Of a DNA stretch of 64,000 bases, positions 26,957 through 40,000 are shown piece after piece (within the stretch, counting starts at the first letter, position 1; every line of letters starts with the position of its first letter). This DNA is from Vespa crabro. Its lineage: Eukaryota > Arthropoda > Insecta > Hymenoptera > Vespidae. Both the position numbers and the translations under genes were made by a program. The DNA is taken from contig NC_060960.1 of assembly GCF_910589235.1 (NCBI RefSeq), forward strand, positions 7,911,839-7,975,838, in the 5' to 3' direction. The notes beneath the pieces were generated by a model, which worked only from the letters and a program-made list of their open reading frames with translations, made no database searches and had not been told where the DNA came from.

Positions 26957-27009
<53 letters not shown>
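26957..27009. repeat. Poly-A run, 53 nt
   Basis: Uninterrupted A on the plus strand. It may be the tail of a retroposed sequence, but no element body was recognised upstream. Confidence 0.95.
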
Positions 27010-27011
<2 letters not shown>

Positions 27012-27422
27012 AAAAAAGAACAAAACGTCTGAATGATTATAATTGCAAATAAGGCACCGATCGTGATAATTAAAATAAATAATTAAAATAAATGATTAAA
27101 ATTTTATTTTCGTTCGTTCATCTTTATCTATTCTTATCAAAATACAAATGTTATTGCAAAATTTAATATAAACATTTCTGAAGGATTTATAATTGGAGAA
27201 AGGGACTGATCCGAGTGCAAAAAAAAAAAGAAATAAAAAAATAAAAATAAAAAATAAAAGAATAGAAACAATTAGACATTTATTTTCTTTCATTTTTATT
27301 TCTAATTTTATGTTAATCGATGTAATCTAATCGTTCGTTAATAACTACTGGTGTGAGCTAATTTTCTAAAAATTATAATTTCTAATATACTTTTTCTTCA
27401 ATGTATTCTTTATATGTAACAT

Positions 27423-27514
27423 AATTATCATCATCATCATTATCATCATTATCATCATCATCATCATCATCATTGTTATTATTATTATTATTATTATTAT
27501 CATTTTTATTTTTA

Positions 27515-27545
<31 letters not shown>
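27423..27545. repeat. (ATC)n/(ATT)n compound microsatellite
   Basis: ATC-type trinucleotides followed by ATT and TTTTA units, read directly. Confidence 0.9.
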
Positions 27546-27925
27546 AGTTGAATGCTCTTCAAATATGTTTAACAAGCATAAATAAAGTCTCGATGATCAC
27601 GCAAGCTTTTCCCCCCTCGAGTTGTTTCGCATATCCGTTTGTGCATCCGTCACGTTAGGCGCCAAATTTTTTGTTCGACCGTCGATGTCGTGTCCGTTTC
27701 CAACATTAAAAATTCGTCGAAAGAACGCGTGTACGCACTCATGCGTATCTCCCTGTCCTGTGTACCGAACTCCACCTGCTGCTTCCTGCTTCCTCTCTTG
27801 CTTCCTTTCTTGCTTCATTCTTTCCATTTTAATGAAATATTGTTAATACTTTTATTCTTTCCTCGTTAAAGAATTACATACGAATTAAACGAATTGTTTA
27901 TAATTTTTAGTATTATTATTATTAT

Positions 27926-27960
<35 letters not shown>

Positions 27961-28457
27961 AATTTGTCTGTGTGTACACAATCTATGAATTTTTTGATAA
28001 AAAAAAATTTGTTGTTTTATATTTCTTTTCTTTTTAAAATTTTTCATGAATAAATCTACACAATTTTTATACTTGAAAAATGTAATTTCTGTAAAATGAA
28101 AAGAAAAGTATATACATAAATATAAATAAATTATATAATAATTGTAGAATATTATTACTTAAAAAGAAAAGAAATATATATTCATATTTTTTTTACGGAT
28201 ATACAAATAATTATAACTAATAATTATATATATATATATATATATACACAAATTTATTTTAGAAAAATTTACTATAAAAAAAAATTCAATAATATTTATT
28301 TTACATATGTTTGTGTGTAAGACAAGAGAATATTTCTTTCTTCTCTCTTTACTTTTGAGTTTATATTTTATTGAAATTAAATGCATTAAAGATATTGATA
28401 ATTACGATGTAAATTAATTTATATTATATATAAATATATATATATATATGATAATTT

Positions 28458-28497
<40 letters not shown>

Positions 28498-28503
<6 letters not shown>

Positions 28504-28565
28504 TCTAAAAAATCATAATTCGAAAGAAAACATCGATTGGTAATTGAAAAATAATCTGATTTCTT
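28498..28565. repeat. Duplicated 68-bp block, copy 2
   Basis: Second copy of the block at 26841-26908. It begins right at the end of a TA tract (28458-28499). Confidence 0.9.
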
Positions 28566-28816
28566 CATCAGACAATCATATATATATATATGATAATATT
28601 TGTTGTCATTCAATCGATAGGACCTTCGCGATCGATCGAGAAACTCATGTAAGATTTTCCATCTGAGAGCGAGATTCAAAGATCGATGCAAGGATCTACC
28701 GGCTGCATTTACCGTTACGAGATCTCTAACGGGATGCGAAGAGAACGGCGAAGTGAAAGAGACGATTTTGTTCTTTCCTGATCGACCATATGTATACATG
28801 CATACATATACATATA

Positions 28817-29050
28817 TATAGGGTGAACGAAAATTCTCTAGGCGGACCTAAAGTTCTTAGATAATTTAAAAAATCAATCATTCTTTTATGAGACTTCTTA
28901 GACAAATTTATTTTTCAAATTGCAAATCTGAATTGTAAACCTAAAAAATCCTAAGTACAAGCTCCAAACTCGTAATATAATATAATTGATTTTTAAAATC
29001 ACTGAAGAACTTTTGATCCATCCAAGGATTTTTTAGATCATCCTGTATAT
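28817..29050. repeat. Best-preserved copy of the dispersed TIR element
   Basis: The left end is TATAGGGTGAACGAAAATTC, with CTTAGATAATTTAAAAAATC further in. The right end, reverse-complemented, reads TATACAGGATGATCTAAAAA, then GGATCAAAAGTTCTTCAGTG. The inverted arms therefore share the CAAAAGTTCTT and AAAAATCAAT words over about 80 bp. There is no internal open frame, so it is a non-autonomous, MITE-like element. Its superfamily is not identified. Confidence 0.6.
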
Positions 29051-29488
29051 ACATACGTACATATACATAACGGAATACGTTGAATAGAAATTTCAACGAA
29101 AATAATCGTATGCGTGAATTCGTCTGTGATATTATTATTGTTATCATTATCAGATGAAAGTCAACATACTTTTTTTTTTTTTTTTATGAGAACTGGTTCA
29201 TTTCCCTCAAGAAATCATTTTTATTATTCATCTGTTTATCGTATGTAAGATCAATACTTTTTATGCTCCATTTGTTTTGTTTCTATTTAAACTAATATAA
29301 TTAACCATAATAAAAATGTCGCTCAATTATTTTTATAATATTGTAATCATACAAGAAATTGTTTACTTCATTAAATATTTTTTTTTTTTTTTTTCTTTTT
29401 TTTTAAATAAATTGATTCTCATTCAGTAAATAAAAAATTATTTTAAATTTATATTGCAAAATATTCTAATCTTTCATATATACATCCG

Positions 29489-29535
<47 letters not shown>

Positions 29536-30167
29536 ATTTTTACTATTTATATATATTATTGTAAAACACATGAAAGATTAAAATCATTTACTATAAACGT
29601 TCTCCTTCGTGGAGCACGATTACAATAAAACTTTTCCAAATCTCGTCACGGTGCGCCGGTCTCTGTATGCGCAACGACGATGCAACCAGTTGTACGTAAT
29701 TACCTTTAATCATGCAGTGACGTTTTCTATGTGTAATTCGACACTGTGAAGGGCTTGTCGAAATGAATAAAACGGACATAACTCCATGCAATTTTATTTA
29801 CGATCGAACGATTTTTCTCGAAACTAGTAAATAATGTTTGAAGGATAAAAAAAAAAAAAGAAGGAAAAATAAAACAAATTAGTTGAATATATTTGTGAAA
29901 TTTGTATACATGTATTTTTAACTTAGAAGTTACACGTTCACATACATATATCCTTTTTATCTCATTTTTATACTTGGCATAGTATAGTTATAATAATGAA
30001 TTAATTGTTATAGAATAATTGATATGATAGAAGTTATGTAGTAAATTTCATATTAAATTAATTAATTTTATTTTTATTTATTTATTTATATATTAGAATT
30101 AATTTCTTATAAGAAAATGTATATACATATGTATGACGGAATAATCTCTCTGTTTGAACAATATTGG

Positions 30168-30170
<3 letters not shown>

Positions 30171-30231
<61 letters not shown>
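30171..30231. repeat. (TA)n microsatellite
   Basis: About 30 uninterrupted units, read directly. Confidence 0.95.
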
Positions 30232-30232
<1 letters not shown>

Positions 30233-30638
30233 CGTTAACGAAAATGTGTGACTTTTTATTATAATAAAGTTATATCTTTATAACTTTTGTAATTTCTACG
30301 CACAATATGTAATATTTTTATTTTTTCATTTTATTTTTATCAGGGAAAAATAAAATTGATTTACATAGAATGAAACTAACGTTACAATCGTTTAATTGAA
30401 AATTCTTTATTTCTTTTCCTCTACAAGTTGACGATGATTCATTTTATAGGAAGTTAGGAAGCTTATCTTGATAACGCGAGGAGAGATAAGCGATAAGAAA
30501 AAAGAAACGAGAAAATTCAGACACTTTTCTGTTACTGATTATTGAACAATGAACATGAGATAAGTGAAGAAGAGAAACATGTGAAATATTTTTTTTACGA
30601 CAAATTAATTAAATATTTTTTCTAACATCTATTGAAGA

Positions 30639-30639
<1 letters not shown>

Positions 30640-30711
<72 letters not shown>
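30640..30711. repeat. (GA)n microsatellite
   Basis: About 35 uninterrupted GA units, read directly. Confidence 0.95.
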
Positions 30712-30715
<4 letters not shown>

Positions 30716-31463
30716 AGCAATGCTACATGTAGCCTTCAAACTACGTTCGCCACGTTTAATCCATATCGATTATAAGCTGGAAATGTGCACTTTTGTAACT
30801 TCGTTCATCGATAACAAAGGATTTAAGGTGTGCGTCATTGTCATAGCTCTAAAAATAAAATAAAATATAATGAAACGATAATAGTGATAAAAATATAATA
30901 ATAATAATAATAAATAAATAAATAAATAATAAATAATAAATAATAAATAACAAATATATTTTTGTAGAATGGCGAATGATATGTATTATATAAAATTTAA
31001 ATTGATAATAGTAAGACATGATGCGATAAAAATGATAATTAAAAATTTATCTTTATCTCTTTTGTTATTTATTATCAAAAAAGAAAAAATGAGATAAATG
31101 CGGATCATGTATTTACAATTTTTCGTGATACTATCAAGTCGAATCCGGAGATCTCTATTCATCCCTTTCACCAGAAAGTTCCATTTCATTCGAGGAGAAA
31201 GTCTCAGTGCCTAGGAGAGACGAACTTTATACTTCGAAACTGTGTTACATTACTTACATATACACGTTCCTTGTCCGTTTCGACTGTACCGATCTATCTA
31301 TGCTAATTATTCTCACAATATTTACAATTTCTTTTGTAAGTACATGGCGATGCGTTAAGTAGAACACCAAGATAGATTATACATACACACGCACACACAC
31401 ACACACACACTTACACACGCACACACATATATTGCTCACTTGACTAATTTTTTATAATAATTT

Positions 31464-31501
<38 letters not shown>

Positions 31502-31509
31502 CTATATAT

Positions 31510-31557
<48 letters not shown>

Positions 31558-33490
31558 AATGATTGACCAATAAGTAATATCAAAATTTTCAATATATACA
31601 TAATATGTATATTTAATCGCATCTCCTTTGGGTTTGCCATTATTAATCTTTTTTTTACACAAATTTACTTATACAATTCTTACAATTCTACAACTCTTGC
31701 AATTATCTTATTCACCGCGTTAAACACTAATAAACGATTTCACGTATATTGTATGTCTTGATCCACTAACACACACGTGCGCGAGCTCACACACACACAC
31801 ACACACACACACTCACTTATCTATTATTAATATTAAATTTATATCTCCTTTCTCCCTTTTACATTTCTTTCTGATCACCTTTCTCCTCATTTTGTTTCTC
31901 AATCCTTTTATCCCTCCTCTATAACTTCCTCTTACATACTTTTTATCATCTTTTTTATATCCTCATTCTGTTCCTTTTCCTTCCTTTCATTTAATGATTT
32001 CGACCCTATTGTTACTCTTTCACATTTCTTCCTCCTTCTCCTCCTCCTCCTCCTCCTTTTTCTCATTTCTTTCTATTTTTTTTTTTTTTTTTTTTTTTTT
32101 ACATATCTTCTCTCATTAATTTTGTGAGTGCGTGCAAGAACTTGATACGTGCAAAAAAAAACCTAACTTTCTCAGATATAAATTTCCAATGTTTTTTGTC
32201 AGTTGAATCATATTTACATTTTTTTTTTTTTTTTCCTTTTACTTTGTATAGAAATCAATTCATAAAATTGTTGAAACGATAAAAAAAAGGAATAACAATG
32301 AAAATAATATATGAACATTAAACATTGTTTTATTAAAATGTTACATATGCGCTAGAGGTTTTTTGCACGAACCAACAGAATTCTTCTCCTTTCCCTTTCT
32401 TTTATTAATCTTTTCACATTCATTGATCTCATCCTTTCTTCCTTTCAACTCTTCTTCCCTCTATCCCTATTATCCGTTATAAATATCATCTTTATTTTCC
32501 TTTTCTCTATGCTCTAATCTTAATCAATTCTATCCAACTACCTTTTTTCCTCCACAGATATCACTATCTTATTCTTCCAACGCAGATATCATCATTTTAT
32601 TTTTCTTCCAGCTTTCCTGCCTTCTTTCGTTTCCAATCAATTTGTATAAAAATTCTTCTTTCCAAGCATACGTTCATCTTTTTCGATCCTACAAAAAGCT
32701 AAAACTAATAGGTCATGTCATTTTTTTTTTATCAAAATTTAATATCTATTCAATAAACATTATCCTCAAATGGTTTCGCTATCATTTAAACGGAGAAGTT
32801 ACATGAACGCTATAAAATTGCAAATGTTTGAATCGACAATGGAAAAGATATAATCATCCTCGATCTTTTATGCAATCAGCTTTTTGTAACTTCGTACTCG
32901 GGTCAGAAGCTTCTTAGAAGAGATTAATTACAATCGATTGGCCAATCACTGGAGGCTTAACACCTATCAGAAAGTTTAAACAAAATCTAGATTTTTTCTA
33001 GGTTTCGACTTCTTCGTGAAAGGACATACTTAGACATGCGAATTGTCGAACGGAAAGCTGTCAAAGAAGATGCAGTTCGATGGATTTCTCTATCACTGTG
33101 TAACTGTGTACAATGCTCATAATATTAACTTGCGATCGGGATGTATATATAAATATTCCATCTAGTTATATCTCATGAGAAGATGATTGAAATGATACTG
33201 AAGGAACATTACATGGTTTTGTAAACCAGCGAAATTAAAATAGCTACGAATCTTACGTATCTCTAAAAGTTATACACGGAGACGGATTAAGGTCACTTTG
33301 GTAAATAATTATAACTGGACTTCTTTATCTGTTGGAAAACAGGAAAGATATGATTGCCGAATGGAGGAAAGATTAGCCACTATTGACTATTTATTTGGCC
33401 TGAAATGCAAACGGAATATTGACGCTTCGGGATATTACTGCTTAGTAGATAGCAACGTTTTGTTATCATTAACACGAATTTTGAGATGAC

Positions 33491-33665
33491 TTGAGAATCA
33501 AGTCGTTAATCAGATTTGCATTAGTGTTAATATTAAAAAGAAATAATTATGAGGAAAGGAACGCAAAAATTTCGCGTTATGGCATGCTAGAACATAGCTG
33601 CAACGTATATACTCCAGTTGGACAATTTTCAATATTTTATATCTAAATAAATAAATAAATATTAT

Positions 33666-33714
<49 letters not shown>

Positions 33715-34067
33715 AGTAAAAGTAAATATAAATATTGTAACATTTAAAATGTATCAGAGTTAGATTATAAATAATAATATAATTTATACTAATAAATATA
33801 TAATGTAATAATAAATATAAATATTATAATATTTAACATTTATAAATAAATAAGGCACTTTATTTTGGGACTGGTCAATAAATAATTGTGTATCGTCATA
33901 AACTAATAAAAGTAATGTCATTTATTTTCTATTCAATATATATATAGTATATACGTAGATATATTATATTTATTTTATATAAATACAATATACATATTCA
34001 TTTTATTTATATAAACATTATAATAACGTATTTATACTTTCTATTTGATTTGATAAGAAGAAAAAGA
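33491..34067 (+). other. Immediate upstream region of the myosin VI start codon
   Basis: Very AT-rich, with (TA)n at 33670-33708. No clear promoter was found. A plus-strand AG shortly before the ATG (GATTTGATAAG) might be a splice acceptor joining a distant untranslated exon. This is weak because the preceding tract is not strongly pyrimidine-rich. Confidence 0.3.
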
Positions 34068-37000
34068 ATGGAGAATCAGCAGGTATGGGTCCGCGACCCA
34101 CAGGAAGGCTTCATCATTGGAAAGTTCACGGACATGTTGGATGGGGATGCATTGATCTTGCCACTCGATATGAAATATCCCCAACGCACTTGTCCTCTCG
34201 ACGAAGTCTATCCTGCAGGAGAATACACCAAAGATGTTGAAGATAATTGTAGGTTGATTATGACATTATTTCTTTTTTAAAAAAATTTTTTTTATCAATT
34301 AAAGAACGCTCACTTAAATCCAAGAGAAAATGATCCTTTTGATCTGTCATATGTTTTGAAAAAAAAAAAATTATACAAATTTAAATACGTATTATTGATT
34401 TGTTTCAAATATGATAAAAATATAAAGATAATATATATACAATAATTTTTTATATATTTTGTTAATAATTGTTTATATATTATGTTAATAAATTATTTTT
34501 TAAAAAATTATATATATATATATTATATCAATTTTAATATTGAACATATTATTTCCCACGTATATAGTACAAGCTTGTAAAAAATGTGTGAAGTATAAAA
34601 TACTTTAATAATTCAACGAGTAGCTAATAGAATGCAGATAATGGATTTACCTTAGAAGGTATTTAATCTCTTTGTTGAGTTTATCATTGATCAGAATTAG
34701 TTAGAAGCGCACGTTACGCTCGATTCTCACGAGGAGACTTTCGCTCTTTTGAAAATACACTTTCACCCAATTATTTCTCTTGATTACAGGTGCATTGATG
34801 TACCTTAATGAGGCCACTCTACTAAACAATATACGTACTCGTTATTTCAAGGACAGGATATATGTGAGTATACCCAGGAAGTATACGCTAACTTAGACTA
34901 ATTAATTAATTAGTCGCTTGTTAATGTTGAAAAATTATTCCGTTTAATCGTTCGAAATTTCATAATACTTGTTTCATATATATTTATCATTACAAAATTA
35001 GAATTTTTCTTATCTGTGTATACTAATTAAGCGATTTTTAATTGTTACAGACGTATGTAGCTAATATCTTGATAGCTGTTAATCCTTATTGTCAAGTTAA
35101 GAATCTTTATTCGCCAGAGACCATAAAAACTTACAAAGGAAAATCTTTAGGCGAAACACCACCACATGTTTTTGCAATTGGTATGTGTGTGTGTGTGTAT
35201 ATATATATATACATATATATATATAGATAGATAAATATAATCTTGTCTTAAATTTATTTATAATATTTATTTAATATTTATTTTGAAATTTAATATGATC
35301 TATATAATAGGAAGTAAACATTTAATAAACAATAATTAAATCGAAATTATATTAATATTGAAATTGAATTTACTAAATTGAGAGATTATTTTCACATACA
35401 GCTGACAAAGCATTCAGGGATATGAAAGTACTGAAACAGTCACAAAGTATTATTGTTTCGGGTGAATCTGGAGCTGGTAAAACTGAATCAACGAAGTATC
35501 TTCTTAGATATCTTTGTGATCTTTGGGGATCTACTGCTGGACCGATCGAGCAAAAAATTCTTGATGGTAATTATGATACGAAAAGATGATGTTAATTAAT
35601 AAATAGGAACATTGATATTAAAACTATAAATATTGAGCAATATATTTTTTTAATATTAATATAAAATATAAACATATAATTATGTATAAAAACATTCTAA
35701 TTGTATAATTATTCTTATATTATATTATATTATATTAATTTGATTTATTATCATTTTTCAAAAATTAACAATAATAATAATAATAATATATATTTATAAT
35801 TGATATACGAATAAGTATCGATTAACAACAAATAACAGAATTTGAAAAAAATTATTCATTTCCAAAGAACATATAACTCATGGCTATTTTTTAAGGAACA
35901 TTAAAATATTTCTTTTTTTTTTTTTTTTTTTTCTTTTTAGCTAATCCCGTGTTAGAAGCTTTTGGAAACGCAAAAACGAAAAGAAATAATAATAGTTCTC
36001 GATTTGGTAAATTCATGGAAGTGCATTTCGATGCGAAATGCCAAGTGGTTGGTGGTTATATATCCCATTATTTGTTAGAAAAATCAAGAGTATGTTTGCA
36101 AAGTCCGGATGAGAGAAATTATCACGTTTTCTATATGATGTGTGCCGGTGCTCCGCCCGAGTTACGTTCGAAATTAGGTATTACCAAGCCGGATGATTTT
36201 CATTATCTGAAGAATGGTTCCACGCAATACTTTTGTAGTCCAGAGTCTGAGAAGAAATTAAACGATGCACAAAAAAGTTCTGAACAAATGAAAAAAGGAA
36301 GTCTTTCCGATCCATACTTGGATGACGTTGAAGGATTCAATGCAATAGATCAGGTAATCAACCATAAAATTATCTTATTTAATTTAACAATTATCCTTAT
36401 TGTCGACTAATAATAATTGTTTGATTCTTAAAATGGTGAAAATAGTAGAATATGTATACAGAGAAATTGTGAATTATTTTCACTGTTCTATTTTCAATAA
36501 TTACAATATATTAAATATTGGAAATTGTATCTTAATGTTATTTCTGCAATTTTTTTTTTCAATTTATCGCCGATAAAAAGAAAAAGGAAAAAAAAAGACT
36601 ACGATACATAATTTTAAGCGTTGATATTTTTTTTTTTTTTTTCCACAAATATCGAATTATTTTTTGATTACTATCTCTCCCCTTTTTGTATTGCCAACAC
36701 CGATGTTTCGTTATTCTAGGAAAGAGCAACGGTAAATTGAATATTTTTCTTTTCATTCATTGTATATTATTATCCATCAGCAAATTTTTCTTTTAACTTT
36801 ATCGCTTACATCTTTCAGCTTTAAAAACAACTCGCATTTCATTCTTTTGTCATTGATTAAAAATGTATTAAAACAGAAAGTAAAATACTGCTTGGATAAA
36901 TGAAAGTTAATATTTCTTTCCTCATAAATTTTTCAAAGCCAACATACCAAGAATTTAATGTTGATATATATATATATATATAATCTTCTTTAGAAATAAT

Positions 37001-40000
37001 TGTTTTTGAAATTATAGTAAAAGCTAGTAAACAACAAAATTAATATTACTTAAAAGCGAAGCAGTATTTCGTTTCGGTACACGTATGAATTTCTTAAAAA
37101 ATCTTTGTTTTTAAAATTTATTATTAATTTAGGCATTAACTCGTCTTGGATTGACGGATGCCGAACGAATGGAAATTTATACGATGGTAGCGGCAGTCCT
37201 CCATCTTGGTAACATTACTTTCGAAGATAATCCTGAAGATACAAAAGGTGGTTCAAGAATAAGCCCAAATTCTGAGAAGGCTGTTCTTATGAGTGCTAAA
37301 TTATTAGGGGTTGATCCTGAAGAACTTAGACAAGCATTGGTATCAAAGGTCATGCAAACTAGTCGAGGTGGTATTAAAGGAACTGTCATTATGTGAGTTA
37401 ATTTTAATGTTATTATAAAACGATAAATACGAATACAATAATTACAGAATAATTAAATGTATCTATTTTAAACGTTTAAGGGTGCCTTTAAAAGTTTATG
37501 AAGCTAATAACGCTAGAGATGCTTTAGCAAAAGCAATTTATAGCAAATTATTCGATCATATTGTTGCTAGAATCAATAAAAGTATTCCTTTCAAGGCATC
37601 GAGTTATTACATTGGTGTTTTGGATATCGCAGGATTTGGTAATACATATATAGACGTATACACTTCTGTAACTTGAAAAAAAAAATAATAATAATAATAA
37701 TAAAAATAAAACTGTATCTTTAATCGCACTGTTCTTTTTTTCTTTTTTTCAACAGAGTATTTCAAAGTTAATAGTTTCGAACAGTTTTGTATTAATTACT
37801 GTAACGAGAAGTTGCAACAATTTTTCAACGAACGCATTTTGAAGTATGAACAGGATCTTTATGCTAGAGAATCTTTGAACGTTCCTAAAATTTCCTATGT
37901 AGACAACCAAGATTGTATAGGTAAATTCTGATTGATCTTCTAATTTTTTTGATAAAATTTATAAATTTTTCACTAAAAAAAAATATATATATATATAATT
38001 TGTTATTATGTGTATCTTTAATACTTGGTAGATCTCATTGAATCCAAAAGCAATGGTATCTTTAGAATGTTAGACGAAGAATCTAAGTTACCTACTCATA
38101 GCTTTGCACATTTTACAAGCGAAGTACATCGTGCTTGGAACGGACATTTCCGTATCACTTTACCACGAAGTTCTCGTTTAAAGGCGCACAGGGAATTAAG
38201 AGATGACGAAGGATTTGTAATCCGTCATTATGCTGGTGGTGTTTGTTATCAAACGGTAAATTATTACATAAATTTTGTATACCTTTAATTGTCCAGGTTA
38301 AATAATATATCTAATAAATGATTGTCCAAATAAAAAATATATTTATATGTTAAATTGTTTCTAAAAAAAAAAAAAAATTAATTATCGTTAAAAGTTTTTC
38401 TACTCATTTTAATTTAAAAAATTTAATTTTAATGTAAATCAATTATCTCAACGATTTTATATTTGCAGAATCAATTTATCGAGAAAAACAATGATGCACT
38501 ACATGCCTCTTTGGAAGCATTGATACAAGAAAGCAATAATAATTTTCTTAGAACGCAATTTGCCAATAATTCTTCCCAAAAAGGAAAATTAACGTTCATT
38601 AGCGTCGGTAGTAAATTTAAAACGCAATTGGGTGAACTCATGGGTAAATTAAAGAGTAACGTAAGATTTATGTGTATTTTATTACGATAATTAAATCTGT
38701 TTTATTTCTATCATTTTTTGCTTCATTAATTGTAATCATTATTGCAGGGCACAAATTTTATTCGATGCATAAAACCTAATAATGACATGGTTGCACATCA
38801 ATTTGACGGGAACAGCATTTTAGGTCAATTGCGTTGTTCGGGAATGACGTCTGTATTAGAGTTGATGGAACACGGTTATCCCAGTAGAGTTACCTTTCAA
38901 GAATTGTACAATATGTATAAATCTTATTTACCTCCAGAATTGGCAAAATTAGATCCAAGATTTTTTTGCGAAGCTTTACTTCATAGTTTGAAATTGAACA
39001 AAAAAGATTTCAAATTCGGTATAACACGGGTTTTCTTTAAACCTGGCAAATTTGCTGAATTTGATAAGATTATGAAATCAGATCCAGAGAATTTGCGAAA
39101 ATTAGTTGCTAACGTGAAGAAATGGTTACTTAGATCAAGATGGAACAAAATGCAATTCTGTGCTTTATCGGTAATTAAATTAAAGAACAAGATTATATAT
39201 CGTAGATATCATTTGATAATTCTTCAAAAAACAGCGAGAATGTTCATAGCGAAGAAACAACATCGTCCGCGAATAAAGGGTTTGGTTAAGATAAAGAATC
39301 TTCAATCGCAATTAATAAAAATCCAGGATATATCGAATCAATTAAAGAATCGTGATAAATGTATTGCCGATATCAATCAATTGCAATTGGATTTAGAAAA
39401 TTCTATTCGCCGTATTAAAGAGGATTCTAAAATAAAAGCAACGGAAATAGATACGATTTATACGAATTTGGTAAATCAGATGAATAAGCAAATGGCATCT
39501 TTGCAAGATACGGTGAAGCAAGAGAAAATAGCGGAGGAACAAGCACGATTGAAAAAAATACAACAAGAATTAGAACTTGAGAAGAACAAGAAGGAGGAGG
39601 AAGAACGTAAAAAGAAGGAGGACGAAGATAATCGTAAGAAAAAATTGGGAATGGAGGTTAGAAGAAAAGCCGAAGAGCAACAGAGGAAGATGCAAGAATT
39701 TGAAGATAGAAAAGCTGTTGCAGACATTCAGGTAAGTTTATAAGCATATTAATTTAATAATTATTACAAACATAAATTCAAGTTAATTCAAAGCTAATGT
39801 TTAAAATTAATAACGTAGGCGCAATTAGAAAAGGAAGCTATCGAGAAATGTCGCTATCGTGAATTATTGGAACAAGAAAGACGTGATCATGAATTGGCTG
39901 TACGATTAGCTCAAGAATCGAATGGACAAGTGGAAGATTCACCACCACCTGTTCGAAAGTATGTTTTGAAAGTTTATTATTATTATTATTACTATTATTA

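Larger units (their letters stand above)
21136..33490. other. Gene-poor intergenic sequence upstream of myosin VI
   Basis: No recognisable protein. Simple repeats dominate: poly-A 22536-22568 and 26957-27009, (TA)n 23298-23350, (CT)n 25508-25570, (TA)n 30171-30231, (GA)n 30640-30711 and (CA)n 31389-31432. More complex islands at 23640-23780, 25320-25660, 27600-27830, 28610-28790, 29590-29790 and 32700-33500 could be conserved non-coding or regulatory sequence. Their short open frames resemble nothing I know. Confidence 0.5.

Noticed and set aside
26957..27009. Poly-A run as the tail of a processed pseudogene
   Set aside because: No upstream sequence resembling any coding gene or known retroelement and no visible target duplication, so it is kept only as a homopolymer.
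27366..27575. Ile/Met-rich minus-strand frame
   Set aside because: Translation of the ATC/ATT trinucleotide microsatellite.
33298..33489. 63-codon frame just upstream of myosin VI
   Set aside because: No similarity to the known myosin VI N-terminus, which clearly starts at 34068 (MENQQVWVRDPQEG). No splice donor joins it in frame.
39476..39727. Minus-strand Ser/Phe-rich frame in myosin VI exon 11
   Set aside because: Antisense of the Lys/Glu-rich single alpha-helix region.
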